Assembly: GCA_023362775.1 (NCBI GenBank)
Contig: JALMGJ010000025.1
Coordinates: forward strand, 10,789,001-10,853,000
Source of the DNA: Charina bottae
Lineage: Eukaryota; Chordata; Lepidosauria; Squamata; Charinaidae
Length of the DNA stretch: 64,000 nt
Direction: 5' to 3'
Below the pieces are notes generated by a model, which was given only the letters and a program-made list of their open reading frames with translations, had not been told where the DNA came from and ran no database searches. The position numbers and the translations under genes are program-made. Below, piece by piece: positions 46,218 through 55,952 of the stretch. Each line of letters starts with the position of its first letter. The first letter of the stretch is position 1.

Positions 46218-47026
46218 AATGTTAATGTAATATAAGCATACTATAGGCAAATGATGTACAAGGTATCCTGAAAAAGAATGAAACAATAGGAAGCAAAGAA
46301 TTCCAGGCTTTTATAGTAAAGGTTATAGCAAAGTATAATAAAGGCTAAGGATCAGGGTGCCACTAAAGCTCATTGAAATGTTAGGGATCACCAAATTTAA
46401 CACAGCTTCCTCTTCTACTTATTGACCAAGCAGTACTGCAAGTAGGGAACCTGATGCCCCAGGACAATATGTCACTCTTTAGTCCCCTTTTTGTGGCCTC
46501 CACACTCTGACCATTACTGCTAAAAACTAATAGCATACTTTTCTGCTAACACTGTAGTGTAAGCTCTAAATTAGTTCAATCACAGTTCAGAAGCAGAGAA
46601 AGTGTCCTAAAATCCCTTTCCAAAACCAGTGCAACTGTGAATTAATATGTGTTGGTCTGCACTTGAGTGTCCTTTGAGTGCAGCTGTATTGCTAATGTTC
46701 AGTTTTGAAGTAGGAAAGGATTATTATAATTTAGATTTTTGTACATACGTTTTGTGTATGTGTATTCATGTGTGAGTGTGTGCATCTCCCCCTCAAATAT
46801 TGCATGCACCTGAAACAAAGGAGGCAAGTCCAATGGGCAACACAGGAAAGTTTCACCTTATTTTTTACCCTAGATAGAGAAAGAAAAGGGATAAAACTAA
46901 TTGAAACGGATAATATAAATTAAAACCCTTTTACACGTTAATCATATGTAGGATTATCAGACATACAATGGGAGGAAAAGCTAGGAAATTGGCTTTCTTC
47001 CTGAAATTATACCACCCAAGCTCTGC
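46218..47026. other. Unassigned DNA
   Basis: No supported gene or repeat. Confidence 0.4.
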
Positions 47027-47031
47027 CTTTA

Positions 47032-47301
47032 TATAATGGTATGTGGGAATGACCTTGGGAGACAGGATGAAGAGCTGCAGACTAGACAACTGTCATGCAA
47101 AAGGTATCTCAGCCCACAGAAGCAAAAGGGAAATGGGAAGCATCTCAGAAGGGAACCTCCCTAATTTTCTGGAGAGTAAAAGTAAAGGAGGGAATAAGGA
47201 CTTTCAGACTTTCAAGAGTCTGTTACTGTAACCTTACAATAAAGGTAGTGTTAGTACTCATGGTTTGTGCTTCTTGTCTGGACTACCTCAAAGGGTTAAC
47301 A
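47032..47301 (+). mobile_element. Solo LTR (270 bp), second copy of the family at 12.9 kb
   Basis: Begins TATAATGGTATGTGGGAATG (TA in place of the family's TG) and ends CTCAAAGGGTTAACA. A perfect 5-bp TSD, CTTTA, occurs at 47027-47031 and 47302-47306. AATAAA lies at about 47237-47242, about 65 bp before the end. Homology to 12872-13139 runs the full length (for example GGAATGACCTTGGGAGA, TTTCTGGAGAGTAAAAGTAA, TGTGCTTCTTGTCTGGACTA), but the two are clearly diverged. Confidence 0.88.
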
Positions 47302-47346
47302 CTTTAACATTCATCAGCTATTGTCAGGATGGCATCCTGCCAAGGA

Positions 47347-47420
47347 TAGATGGGGTTTGTAGTTATTAGGTAGATGGGGTTTGTAGTTATTAGGTAGATG
47401 GGGTTTGTAGTTAGTAGATA
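47347..47420. repeat. 24-bp minisatellite, three copies
   Basis: TAGATGGGGTTTGTAGTTAT repeats at 47347, 47371 and 47395 with a 24-bp period, the last copy imperfect. Confidence 0.9.
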
Positions 47421-47562
47421 GATGGGCAGTAATTAGTTAGCACGTTTGCAGGGCGTTAGAGATAGACAAGGAATGCAGGCCGGTGGAATGTGGGGGGAGA
47501 GAGACAGGAACCAGACTCCAAGGCCATTCAGCTGGGAGCATCAAAGGAATAACACTTTAGAG

Positions 47563-47847
47563 CATAGCTTACCAAACTGTGTGTCGCAACACTTTAGTTT
47601 GTTGCCACACACAGTTTAGTGTGTCGTGAAGTGGTGGTGTGGGGGTGTGCGTGGCGGCAGCGGTGTGCACGGCGGCGGCAGCAGCAGCGCACCATCAGCA
47701 CTTCCATGTTTTAGCGAGGCTGCCACCGCTGCCGTCGCCGCCATGCACACCACCGCCACCGCACACCGCCACCACCATGCACACCGCTGCACCGCCGCCG
47801 CTGCCGTCGTTGGTGTGTCGCCAATGGCAGCAGTTTGGAAAGCACTG
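47563..47847. mobile_element. Small GC-rich hAT-like non-autonomous transposon
   Basis: Left end CATAGCTTACCAAACTGTG, right end CAGTTTGGAAAGCACTG: imperfect inverted termini of the CAGTGNTTCCCAAACTG hAT type. A nearly perfect 8-bp TSD, CTTTAGAG / GTTTAGAG, lies at 47555-47562 and 47848-47855. The interior is GCC/CAC-rich with (GCCGCC)-like and (CACCGC)-like runs; open frames across it are compositional. Confidence 0.72.
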
Positions 47848-47855
47848 GTTTAGAG

Positions 47856-48281
47856 ATATGGGAACCGAGTTGGTAGGGGAGGGGTTGGTGAGGAGTGAGT
47901 GGGAACTGGCATGTTTAAAGTTGTAAGTGCATGCACTTTTGCTCAATCTGCTCTTTGCATCAATTCTATTCACTTGTATTAATAAAGTAGCTTTTGCATA
48001 TCCTACCATGGCTTGTGCTAAGAGTTTCTAAGTTAATATCAAAGGAGTGGATCGTCACAGCTATACCTTGGGTCTCAGTTACATGGAACACATAAGTTTT
48101 TTGGCTAATCATGAATAGATCATAGGTGCCATTTTACAGTCATTCACAATGAATGTGTAGAATCATAGATGATCCAATATCAAGAGCATCATAGGTGACT
48201 CAATTCCTCATTCCAATATATATTTGTTACTAGGAAAGACAATATATTTAATTATGGTTTTAAATAATAAAAAAGTAAAAT
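47856..48281. other. Unassigned DNA
   Basis: No supported gene or repeat. Confidence 0.4.
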
Positions 48282-48485
48282 TTCCTTCAAGTTGATCTTG
48301 GCTCCTGGTGACACCATAGACATGGCCTGGCCTTGTAGTTTTCTTGGTAGCACTTTGGAAGAGATTTGCCATTACCTTCTTTGGGGATACTTCTCCAACT
48401 TCCCAGTTTAATCTCTGGCATTCCCTGGAGATCTCACAGCCAAGTATTAACCAGACCTAACATTGCTTTCTTTCCCTGCATAGAG
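48282..48485 (-). mobile_element. 5S-rRNA-derived SINE
   Basis: The complement head GTTAGGTCTGGTTAATACTT then GGCTGTGAGATCTCCAGGGA follows the 3' half of vertebrate 5S rRNA (GGCCTGGTTAGTACTTGGAT GGGAGACC-type). It continues into GGCAAATCTCTTCC and GGAGCCAAGATCAACTTGAA, the Bov-B-like tail shared with other squamate SINEs. Better preserved than the copy at 30.0 kb. Confidence 0.75.
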
Positions 48486-49060
48486 CTTCTTTAAAGTAGT
48501 TTTCCAGATTTTATCAGACTTTCTCAGAAAACAAATGCTGATGTCAAGAGGAATTATGCATGACCAAGCAACCAATCATATTACTAGATCAAGATCTACA
48601 GTAGGTACTTCATTATCACAATGGAATCAAAGATTCACAATTAAGGGATTTCAACAGCTTTGAGATGCATCTATTTCCATTGTTGCTCAAATTCTAGAAG
48701 TAGGACGATTAGCTTCTATACACTATAACCATACTCAATGAAAACCAAATTAGTAGGACAAAAAGGCTATTCTAGTAAATAAGAGTAATTACAACAATAG
48801 CTTAACATTCCCTATTCTTGCTTTTCAATCAAAGCAGCTTTTTAAGCCACTTTGATCACAAACAGAAGAGCTTTTCAACAGGACATCTTTTTAGAAGTTT
48901 CTATTTGCTCCAAGCCAGAAATGTGCGCATCATACCCTCTCTTCAGAATTAACAACATCCCTATAAACTGCATTGCTATCATGAATAAACAGTATTGAAT
49001 TAACTTGAAAATTCCTCCTTCACTGAAGGGGAAAGAAAGGGCTTAATTCCATTTCATTAT
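48486..49060. other. Unassigned AT-rich DNA
   Basis: No supported gene; a short (AC)n tract occurs at about 49063-49074. Confidence 0.4.
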
Positions 49061-49076
49061 ACACACACACACACAG

Positions 49077-49485
49077 AAGGTCATGGAGAATGACAGGGCT
49101 AAGATCCTGTGGGACTTCCAGATCCAGATGGACAGGCAGGTTCTGGCCAATCAACCAGACATTGTGGTAGTAGACAAGGACCAGAAGACAGTGGTGGTGA
49201 TAGATACCACAGTGCCAAGTGACAGCAACATTAGGAAGAAGACATATGAGAAGCTGGAGAAGTACCAGGGCCTGAAGGAGGAACTAGAGAGGATGTGGAA
49301 AGTAAAGGCCAAAGTGGTCCGAGTGGTGGTAGGAGCACTCGGGGCTGTGACTCCTAAGCTGGGAGAGTGGCTCCAACAGATCCCAGGAGCAACATCAGAG
49401 CTCTCTGTCCAGAAGAGTGCAGTGCTAGGAACAGCTAAGATATTGCGCAGAACCCTCAAACTCCCAGGCCTCTGGTAGAGGATCC
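49077..49485 (+). mobile_element. R4-type LINE 3' fragment with open endonuclease frame
   Basis: The frame 49083-49478 is uninterrupted: KILWDFQIQMDRQVLANQPD, VVVDKDQKTVVVIDTTVPSD (the PD...D pattern of the restriction-like endonuclease intact), then VGALGAVTPKLGEWLQQIP and the end LRRTLKLPGLW. It is close to the copy at 33.1-33.5 kb. It is flanked by CA/TG simple repeats on both sides ((AC)n at 49063, (TG)n from 49489), so the insertion site or tail is microsatellite. Confidence 0.85.
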
Positions 49486-49488
49486 ACA

Positions 49489-49542
<54 letters not shown>

Positions 49543-49557
49543 TATGTATGTATATAT
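49489..49557. repeat. (GT)n and (GTAT)n microsatellite
   Basis: GT dinucleotide run followed by GTAT units, continuing on the far side of the SINE at 49838-49875. The SINE therefore inserted into the microsatellite. Confidence 0.93.
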
Positions 49558-49837
49558 AAAGGTAAAGGTTCCCCCACACAATCGTCTCTGACTCTAGGGG
49601 CCAGTGCTCATCTCCGTTTCTTAGCCGAAGAGCCAGCATTGTCCGAAGACACTTCCACGGTCATGTGGCCAGCATGATGCGCGCGGAACACTGTTACCTT
49701 CCCACCAAATTGGTCCCTATTCATCTACTTGCATTTGCATGCTTTCGAATTGCTAGGTTGGCAAGAGCTGGGGCGAGTGCGGGAGCTCACTCCGTCACGC
49801 GGCACTTGGGTCTCGAACCTGGAGCCACCGCGCCCCC
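49558..49837 (-). mobile_element. Sauria-type SINE with deleted tRNA head
   Basis: The complement begins GGGGGCGCGGTGGCTCC and jumps to AGGTTCGAGACCC: the B box remains but about 40 bp including the A box and anticodon arm are gone. Body and Bov-B-like end are normal (CTAGAGTCAGAGACGATTG, tail CCTTTACC). Confidence 0.9.
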
Positions 49838-51377
49838 TGTATGTATGTATGTATGTGTGTGTATATATGTATATGTATATATTCATTCATACTCATTTAA
49901 CTATCTTCATATTATAGTGCTACCAAGGTAAATTTGAAATACAAAATAAAATTCCTTCCCTCCAGCCCAGAAGGCTAATCATAAAATAGCAACCAACTTT
50001 TTTTTTTTTTTTTTTGGTAGCAAGTGTATTTTTTCCCAACACAATTTATTGAGCTCATTACCATGCTGCTTATGAAGTGATTTGAAATGAGGCAACATGA
50101 AAGCATTCTGGAAATCCCTTGTACTTAGTCATCTTGACACTTTGTTTGAACCCGGGGCATTAATATGAAATAACTGCAGCAGCCCTATATTTTTGACTCT
50201 ATTGTTTGACAGCATGTTTAAAAGCTAAAGATGATACGATTAAGGATTTTTAGGGAGGGTTTTTTAAAAAAAATAAGTGTGGTAATTTGTAGGAGTGTCT
50301 CAAGCATTCACAACAGTAGGAAGACGAAACAGGCATAACTGCAAGAAACAAGGGAGGCACAATTCTTGGCAGTTCCAAGCAACGTGGATGAGTTAATAAG
50401 ATGGTAAAAGTGTTACTGGCACAAATCTTTTTTTTTTTTGTAAAAGCAAGATAGAAAATTGAAAAATGTACTTCAAAGCTCCCAGAGAGTTCCAAAAATG
50501 GTACAACACCATATTAGCCTAGTTGTATCTTCCACTAGCACATTATTCAGGATGCATAATCAGAGTTGGCTTATTTGGGGTCATCAAAAGGTCAGAAGGA
50601 ATATATTTGATGGGAAGTCAGAGAGATTCAAAGTTTTTTTTTTAATTATATAGAACAACTGTAAAAGCCACTGAACTCTACACTGCACTGAAAAAAAAAT
50701 GGAAATTCTGTTTCATCAAATGGCTGCCTTCCATTTTTCAACTATTAATTGGAAGGAATGAAAAGCATTTCCAATTTTTAACCACGTAAATATAGTGCTA
50801 TAGACATGCACTCATCCATGCAAACATGAACTGAACATTAGTAAAAGTGGTGATTGTTTTGAATGCTGTGAAGAAAAGAAAAATGCTCCCTGCCCCCAAC
50901 AGATCATTATATTTTGTGTTCAGTAGAAGGATGCATCTGAATGTTTATATTTTATTTAGTTACTTCTAGATCTCCTCCCTACTGAGTTTTCAAACAGAAG
51001 TGAATATCTGGCTCTGGAAGAAAGCCGTTGGGACAGGATAGGATTTTTTTTTTAATGAGCTACTACAGCAGGTTACTTCCTTTGTAATATATATTAATTG
51101 TCACTATTCTGACTTCTTTAATTGTCATATGGACAATTTTGGAGTAGAGCAACATAGAAATACAAGGAAGGGAGGAAGGGAGGAAGGGGGAGAGGGAGGG
51201 ATTTGGACTGATGTCTCAAAGGCAATACATGAGCTTTTCCTACCTTCTAGGAAGTTACAATTGTTGGGATTATCAGGAGTCAACTCAGCATTGTCTCATA
51301 AGCATAATAGGGGTTCTTTCCAGTAAACGCATCTCCACTGTGCTTGTGGAATGTTACCTGAGTCACCTGATTTCCTC
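49838..51377. other. Microsatellite remainder and unassigned DNA
   Basis: Begins with (ATGT)n/(GT)n. It also contains T22 near 49996-50017, a GGAA/GGGA-rich patch at 51167-51200, and otherwise nothing recognisable. Confidence 0.4.
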
Positions 51378-52845
51378 TTATTTATTTATTTATATTTATT
51401 TATTTCTCCAACTTATATCACCGCCCATCTCCCCCCACAGAGGGGACTCTAGGCGGTTTACAACAAGTTAGCAATTAAAAGATATAAAAACATATAAAAT
51501 ACAATAAACAATACATATAACCAACCATAAGTTACGTTAATTAAAAATATATAGAACCCAAGAGTCTCAGATGTCATGTTGAAAAGAACTCTATGGCGCA
51601 AGCCATCCCCATGAGGAGCTATCACTCTTCCCATCCCAAGTGAGGTGGCAGAGCCAGGTCTTCAGTTGTTTTCGGAAGGTCATAAGTGTGGGGGCTTGCC
51701 TCACCTCTAGGGGCAGAATATTCCAGAGGGCGGGTGCCACTGCCGAGAAGGCCCGCCTTCTGGACCCCGTCAGATGGAATTATCTTGTAGACAGGGTCCG
51801 TAGCAAGCCCTCTCTGCATAACAGGTTGGGGCGGGTCGATACTCTGGGGATGAGGCGGTCCCTTAGGTAACCTGGTCCCATGCCATGTAGGGCTTTAAAG
51901 GTGACAACCAACACCTTGAATTGGACCCGGAAGCAAACTGGTAACCAATGCAGCTCGCGCAGCAGAGGTGTCACATGTGCCGATCTTGGGGCACCCATAA
52001 CTGCGCGCGCAGCCGCATTCTGGACCAGTTGAAGCTTCCAGATACTCTTCAAGGGTAGCCCCATGTAGAGTGCATTGCAATAGTCTATATGGGAGATGAC
52101 CAGGGCATGAGTGACTGTACGGAGGGCATCTCGGTCCAGGAAAGGGCGTAGCTGGCATACAACTCGAAGTTGCACAAAGGCCCTTCTGGCCACGACTGCC
52201 ACCTGCTCTTCCAATAGGAGTCGTGAGTCAAGAAGGACCCCCAGGTTCCACACTGTATCTGAACGGGGTAGTGCCACCCCATCCAGATCTAGAGATGACA
52301 ACTCTCTGGATCTCGAGGCACCATCAATCCACAGCCACTCTGTCTTACCAGGGTTCAGCTGAAGCCTGTTGTTCCCCATCCAGGCCCCCACAGCCTTCAG
52401 ACACTGAGAAAGGGCAGCCACTGCATCACTTACCTCACCCGGGATGGAGATATATAGTTGAGTATCATCAGCATACTGATGATACCTCATCCCGTGTTGG
52501 CAGATGATCTCACCCAGCGGTTTCATGTAGATATTAAATAAGAGAGGGGAGAGAACCGAACCCTGCGGCACCCCACAAAGTAGGGGCCGAGGGTTGGACC
52601 TCTCATCTCCTATTACCACCGATTGGGATCAGTCTCGGAGGAAGGAGGTGAACCAGCGCAAGACCACGCCGCCCACCCCCAACTCCCGGAGCCGTCCCAA
52701 AAGGATACCATGGTCAATGGTATTGAAAGTCGCTGAGAGTTCAAGAAGAGCCAGGATGGATGCACTGCCTCCATCCCGCGCTCGCCAGAGATCATCTGTA
52801 AGTGCGACCAATGCAGTTTCCACACCTACCTCTTCCTCATACTTC
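51378..52845 (-). mobile_element. L2-clade LINE, 3' half, well preserved
   Basis: The complement enters the reverse transcriptase at VETALVALTDDLWRARDGG (about 52825) and runs through the RT core, the C-terminal region, a 3' UTR and the GTAAACCGCCTAGAGTCCC ... GATGGGCGGTGATATAAG end with a TAAATAAATA tail. The 5' boundary meets the copia LTR at about 52846. Family knowledge: L2 encodes an APE endonuclease and RT, but only RT and downstream parts are here. Confidence 0.93.
51640..52830 (-). pseudogene. L2 reverse transcriptase C-terminal coding, disrupted
   Basis: Motifs on the complement: LELSATFNTIDHGILL (motif A region), then an in-frame stop near 52629 (FLRD-stop, probably CGA to TGA), CGVPQGSVLSPLLFNIYM (motif B), YHQYADDTQLYIS with YADD at 52464-52475, LDSRLLLEEQVAVVARRAF, SHIDYCNALYMGLPLKSIWK, and LHWLPVCFRVQFKVLVVTFK. 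The real C-terminus (RAFSAVAPALWNILPLEVRQ) continues in a different frame below about 51790, showing one frameshift. Two lesions only, so the copy is moderately young. Confidence 0.9.
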
Positions 52846-53154
52846 ATGGTTTGGGGGATTAACAACCTCCATTATGCTTCGGGCACACCTTCAAGCAGGA
52901 GGGCTGCACCATGCAGCTCTCGTCCATTACATCTTGCTTGCACACAGATCTACTATGAATCTTCTTGTATCCAGATCTACTGAATAAATGTAAGCTATCT
53001 CTATTTTAATTCATCTAACTAATGTGTGAAGACTGAATTTATTTCTGAACACAATTAAGCTTAAAGTGCAAGTTCCCTGCTGGTTCACACTTCTACTCTG
53101 CAAGATTGTTCTTAGCTGCTTTGAGTTCTTTTATTAACTTTCAAGACTCCATCA
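52846..53154 (+). mobile_element. Probable 5' LTR of a Ty1/copia element
   Basis: The region between the L2 boundary and the primer binding site ends ...CTCCATCA, carries AATAAA at about 52983-52988, and directly precedes a copia-type PBS and gag. Its 5' boundary (near TGGTTTGGGGGATTAACAAC) is inferred only from where L2 similarity stops, and no second LTR is present for comparison. Confidence 0.5.
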
Positions 53155-53155
53155 A

Positions 53156-53170
53156 GGGTTATAGGCCCAG
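53156..53170 (+). promoter_or_regulatory. Primer binding site (half-tRNA initiator Met type)
   Basis: GGGTTATAGGCCCAG differs by one base from the complement of the anticodon stem-loop of eukaryotic initiator tRNA-Met. Drosophila copia uses this unusual internal PBS, priming from a cleaved 5' tRNA half. It lies one base after the putative LTR end. Confidence 0.7.
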
Positions 53171-53268
53171 TACAAGACCAGTACAAACCAGTACAAACCA
53201 GGGCAGTACTGATCTCTTGAAACGTTTTTTTGTTGGCCTCACAGCCACAAAAAGGGAAGCCAGTTGCA

Positions 53269-54390
53269 CTTTAAAAAGCTAAGTTCAGGAAAAAAAATCT
53301 TCTTTCTAAACAATGGAGAAAGACGAGGGGGCTCCCTGTTACCAAAATTGACTGAAGGTAATTACTCGGCATGGCTATTCATATTAAGGATGCAGCTAGA
53401 TTGTGAAGATTGTTTGGATGCTCTGGATTCACCAGAACCAAAAACAGAGGATGGGGAGGAAGACAATAAACAATAGAAGAAAAAGGATAAGAGAGCTAAA
53501 ATTCTCATTGCTAGATCTGTTCCAGATCACAGATTAGCAGAGATTAAAAATATTTCTACTGCTAAGGAAATGATTGAGAATTTATGCACCCTATATTCAG
53601 AAGCTGATGATAAGAAAGCAATTTCTTTGTTGCGAGAACTGCATGCATGTAAATTGGAAGACAGTGGAAATGTAAACGACCACCTGATCATAATGCAGGG
53701 AATCTTTGATCAGCTGAGCACAGTTGAGAATCTCATGAATGAAAAACTTAAGATGTCCTTTTTTGCTAAGCACCTTACCAAATTTTTTTTTTCCTTTTGT
53801 TGCTGGTTTGAATTTAGAAGGGAAGAATTTTTCTCACCTTCTGGGAGCAATTAGATTGGAATGTCGGAGGCAAGATAATTTGCATAACAATAGATTGCCT
53901 AGCAGACACATTGGTTACCTAGCAATGAAGGGTAAACATGAGCTAGAGCCATTAGTGACTCATCAACAGCCCAATAAGACCATTGTTTACCCAACGAAGG
54001 GTAAACATGAGCTAGAGCCATTAGTGACTCATCAACAGCCCAATAAGACCATTGTTGCTTCTTGTAATGCTTGCAAGAAACCAGGACATTTTGCCAAGTT
54101 TTGCAGAAGCAGGGACAAGAAGGATTTTTCCAAGGGAAAAGCTTTTAAAAGTGAAAAAGCTTTACACACTGTTTATAAAGCTGATACTGTTCCTAAAGCT
54201 GATACCAATAAATGCCCCAGACGATGGGTAATTGATTCGGGGGCCAGCAGGCATCTATGTGGGAATAAAAGTGACTTTTGTGAGCTAAGTGAAAAACCAG
54301 AAGGAAGCATAACATTAGCAGATGGCAATTCAATTTTGATTCAAGGAAAAGGAAGTGTGCCATTGTGATGCTTCAATGGAAGTGAACACA
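53269..54390 (+). pseudogene. Ty1/copia gag and start of protease, disrupted and 3'-truncated
   Basis: PKLTEGNYSAWLFILRMQLD (typical copia Gag start) is followed by STAKEMIENLCTLYSEADDK and ..LHACKLEDSGNVNDHLI (UBN2-type gag). A zinc knuckle CNACKKPGHFAKFC (C-x2-C-x4-H-x4-C, 54063-54104) and the aspartic protease start WVIDSGASRHLCGNKSDFC (DSGA, 54231-54245) follow. Lesions: stop at about 53474-53476, a frameshift in a T10 run near 53788, and a stop at 54366. A 69-bp segment (23 codons, KGKHELEPLVTHQQPN...) is tandemly duplicated in frame at 53928 and 53997. Integrase and RT are absent; similarity fades by about 54390. Confidence 0.88.
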
Positions 54391-55947
54391 AAGATCTTAT
54401 GGCAACAGAGGGGGATTTTATTCATGAAATAAATTCTAATGACCTGGGCTGTGGTGCTTTATTTATTACACAATTAGAATTGTGCATGCTTCAAAATGAG
54501 TTCAGAAGAAGTGCCTCAAACCTGAACAAAAGATAGGACTGCTGTAAAATGACATCTTTTCTTGGGCTTAGGCAAAAGCTTGAAAAAGTTGGGCTGCTTT
54601 GTGAAACAGCAGAGAAATGCTGTTAAGACCCTAACAGCAGCACAAGACCAAGGAAGAAAGATTCTTACCATCTCGTTTATCAGGTTTGATGCCAGGAAAA
54701 TGGGTTAGATTACAGAATCTTGGAAACTAGGTAGGAAAACTGCCATCCTCATGTATTGGTGAGTATATTAATGCAGAATCTCCTTGAGTCATTTGGATTT
54801 CTCTCTGCTTGATTCCCAGACAGACAGAGGCCTCTCTTAAAAGATAAGGCTGAAATGTCTCTCATTTGCTGTGTTTTGAGCGACTCTTTTTTCTTTCCCA
54901 GATTCAGAGGGTCCTATTCCTGATGCTGTGCACTGCTTTTGCATTATTTCCAAAGCATGCACAGCTCTAAAGCTTATATACTGTCATCCTCTGATCATGT
55001 ACAGTATATGAGGTAAACAAGAAAATCCCTATAGCCATTTTACAAAGCAGATAAGCATTGCCCCAAATAAAGTAATTAAGATTCCTTGTATTCTCTTGTC
55101 TGAAGTCAGAGAGAACCACTCCATCTTAGAAAAGAAAATCCAACTTGGGATCCGCCTCTCAGTAACCCGCCAGCTTTAGGGACTGACCTATCCAATGTAG
55201 GGAATAGACAACATTTTCTTAAATGAAACATCACTACTGAAAATGCTTCCTACTAGGTTACTGCCTGCTAAAAGGTATTATTTCTATGCACATGCATATG
55301 CTGTGTTCTTAAGACTGCAGCTAAGATAAGTAATAGCTATGGGGTTATTGCAATGTCTTACAAGCTTTTGGTGATCTTGTGAGTTTTCAGGATTTTTTCC
55401 CCTCATGGAGGTAGGAGCACCTCTTGGGATTTGCTAACAAAGAAACAGACACAACAGACATAGAGTAGGAGTAGACTCTCCTACTCTAAGTGTGAGTACA
55501 CCCCTTAATTTCCCACACTATCAGGAATTTTGTACTCTTTATCTCCTGCTGTGTTCCAACTCTCTATTGTCAAGTGCATCCAAGGAAGTGAAATACCTAG
55601 TTCATGCAAAAGGCATTTAAAAAATTGGTCCTGATTTTTTAAAAGAGAAATTGTATCATTTGTTCTATAACCCCTGTTAGCCTATTGCTCAATAGGATGG
55701 GTAGAACCCTACTGATTCGATTTGGACTGATGCAAGTAGTAACAAGGTGGTAATGTCCTTCAGAAATTCACAGATTGGCCTGCATAGAACACTTTGGGGG
55801 GCTGTTTTGAATAAGTTCCAATGACAAAGTTCTTGTAAAAAAAACAGCAATTGCCAGAGTAACATTTAACCCTTTCAGGTTGTCCTCACTTGAATTTGCA
55901 TTAGAATCATCAAACCTGAACAAAAGAATTTAAGCAAACGTTGAAAG
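54391..55947. other. Unassigned DNA
   Basis: No supported gene or repeat; a short palindrome (GAGTAGGAGTAGACTCTCCT) lies near 55464. Confidence 0.4.
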
Positions 55948-55952
55948 GCATC

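Noticed and set aside
47626..48009. Ala/His-rich and Gly-rich frames
   Set aside because: Compositional products of the GCC/CAC-rich interior of a small hAT element.
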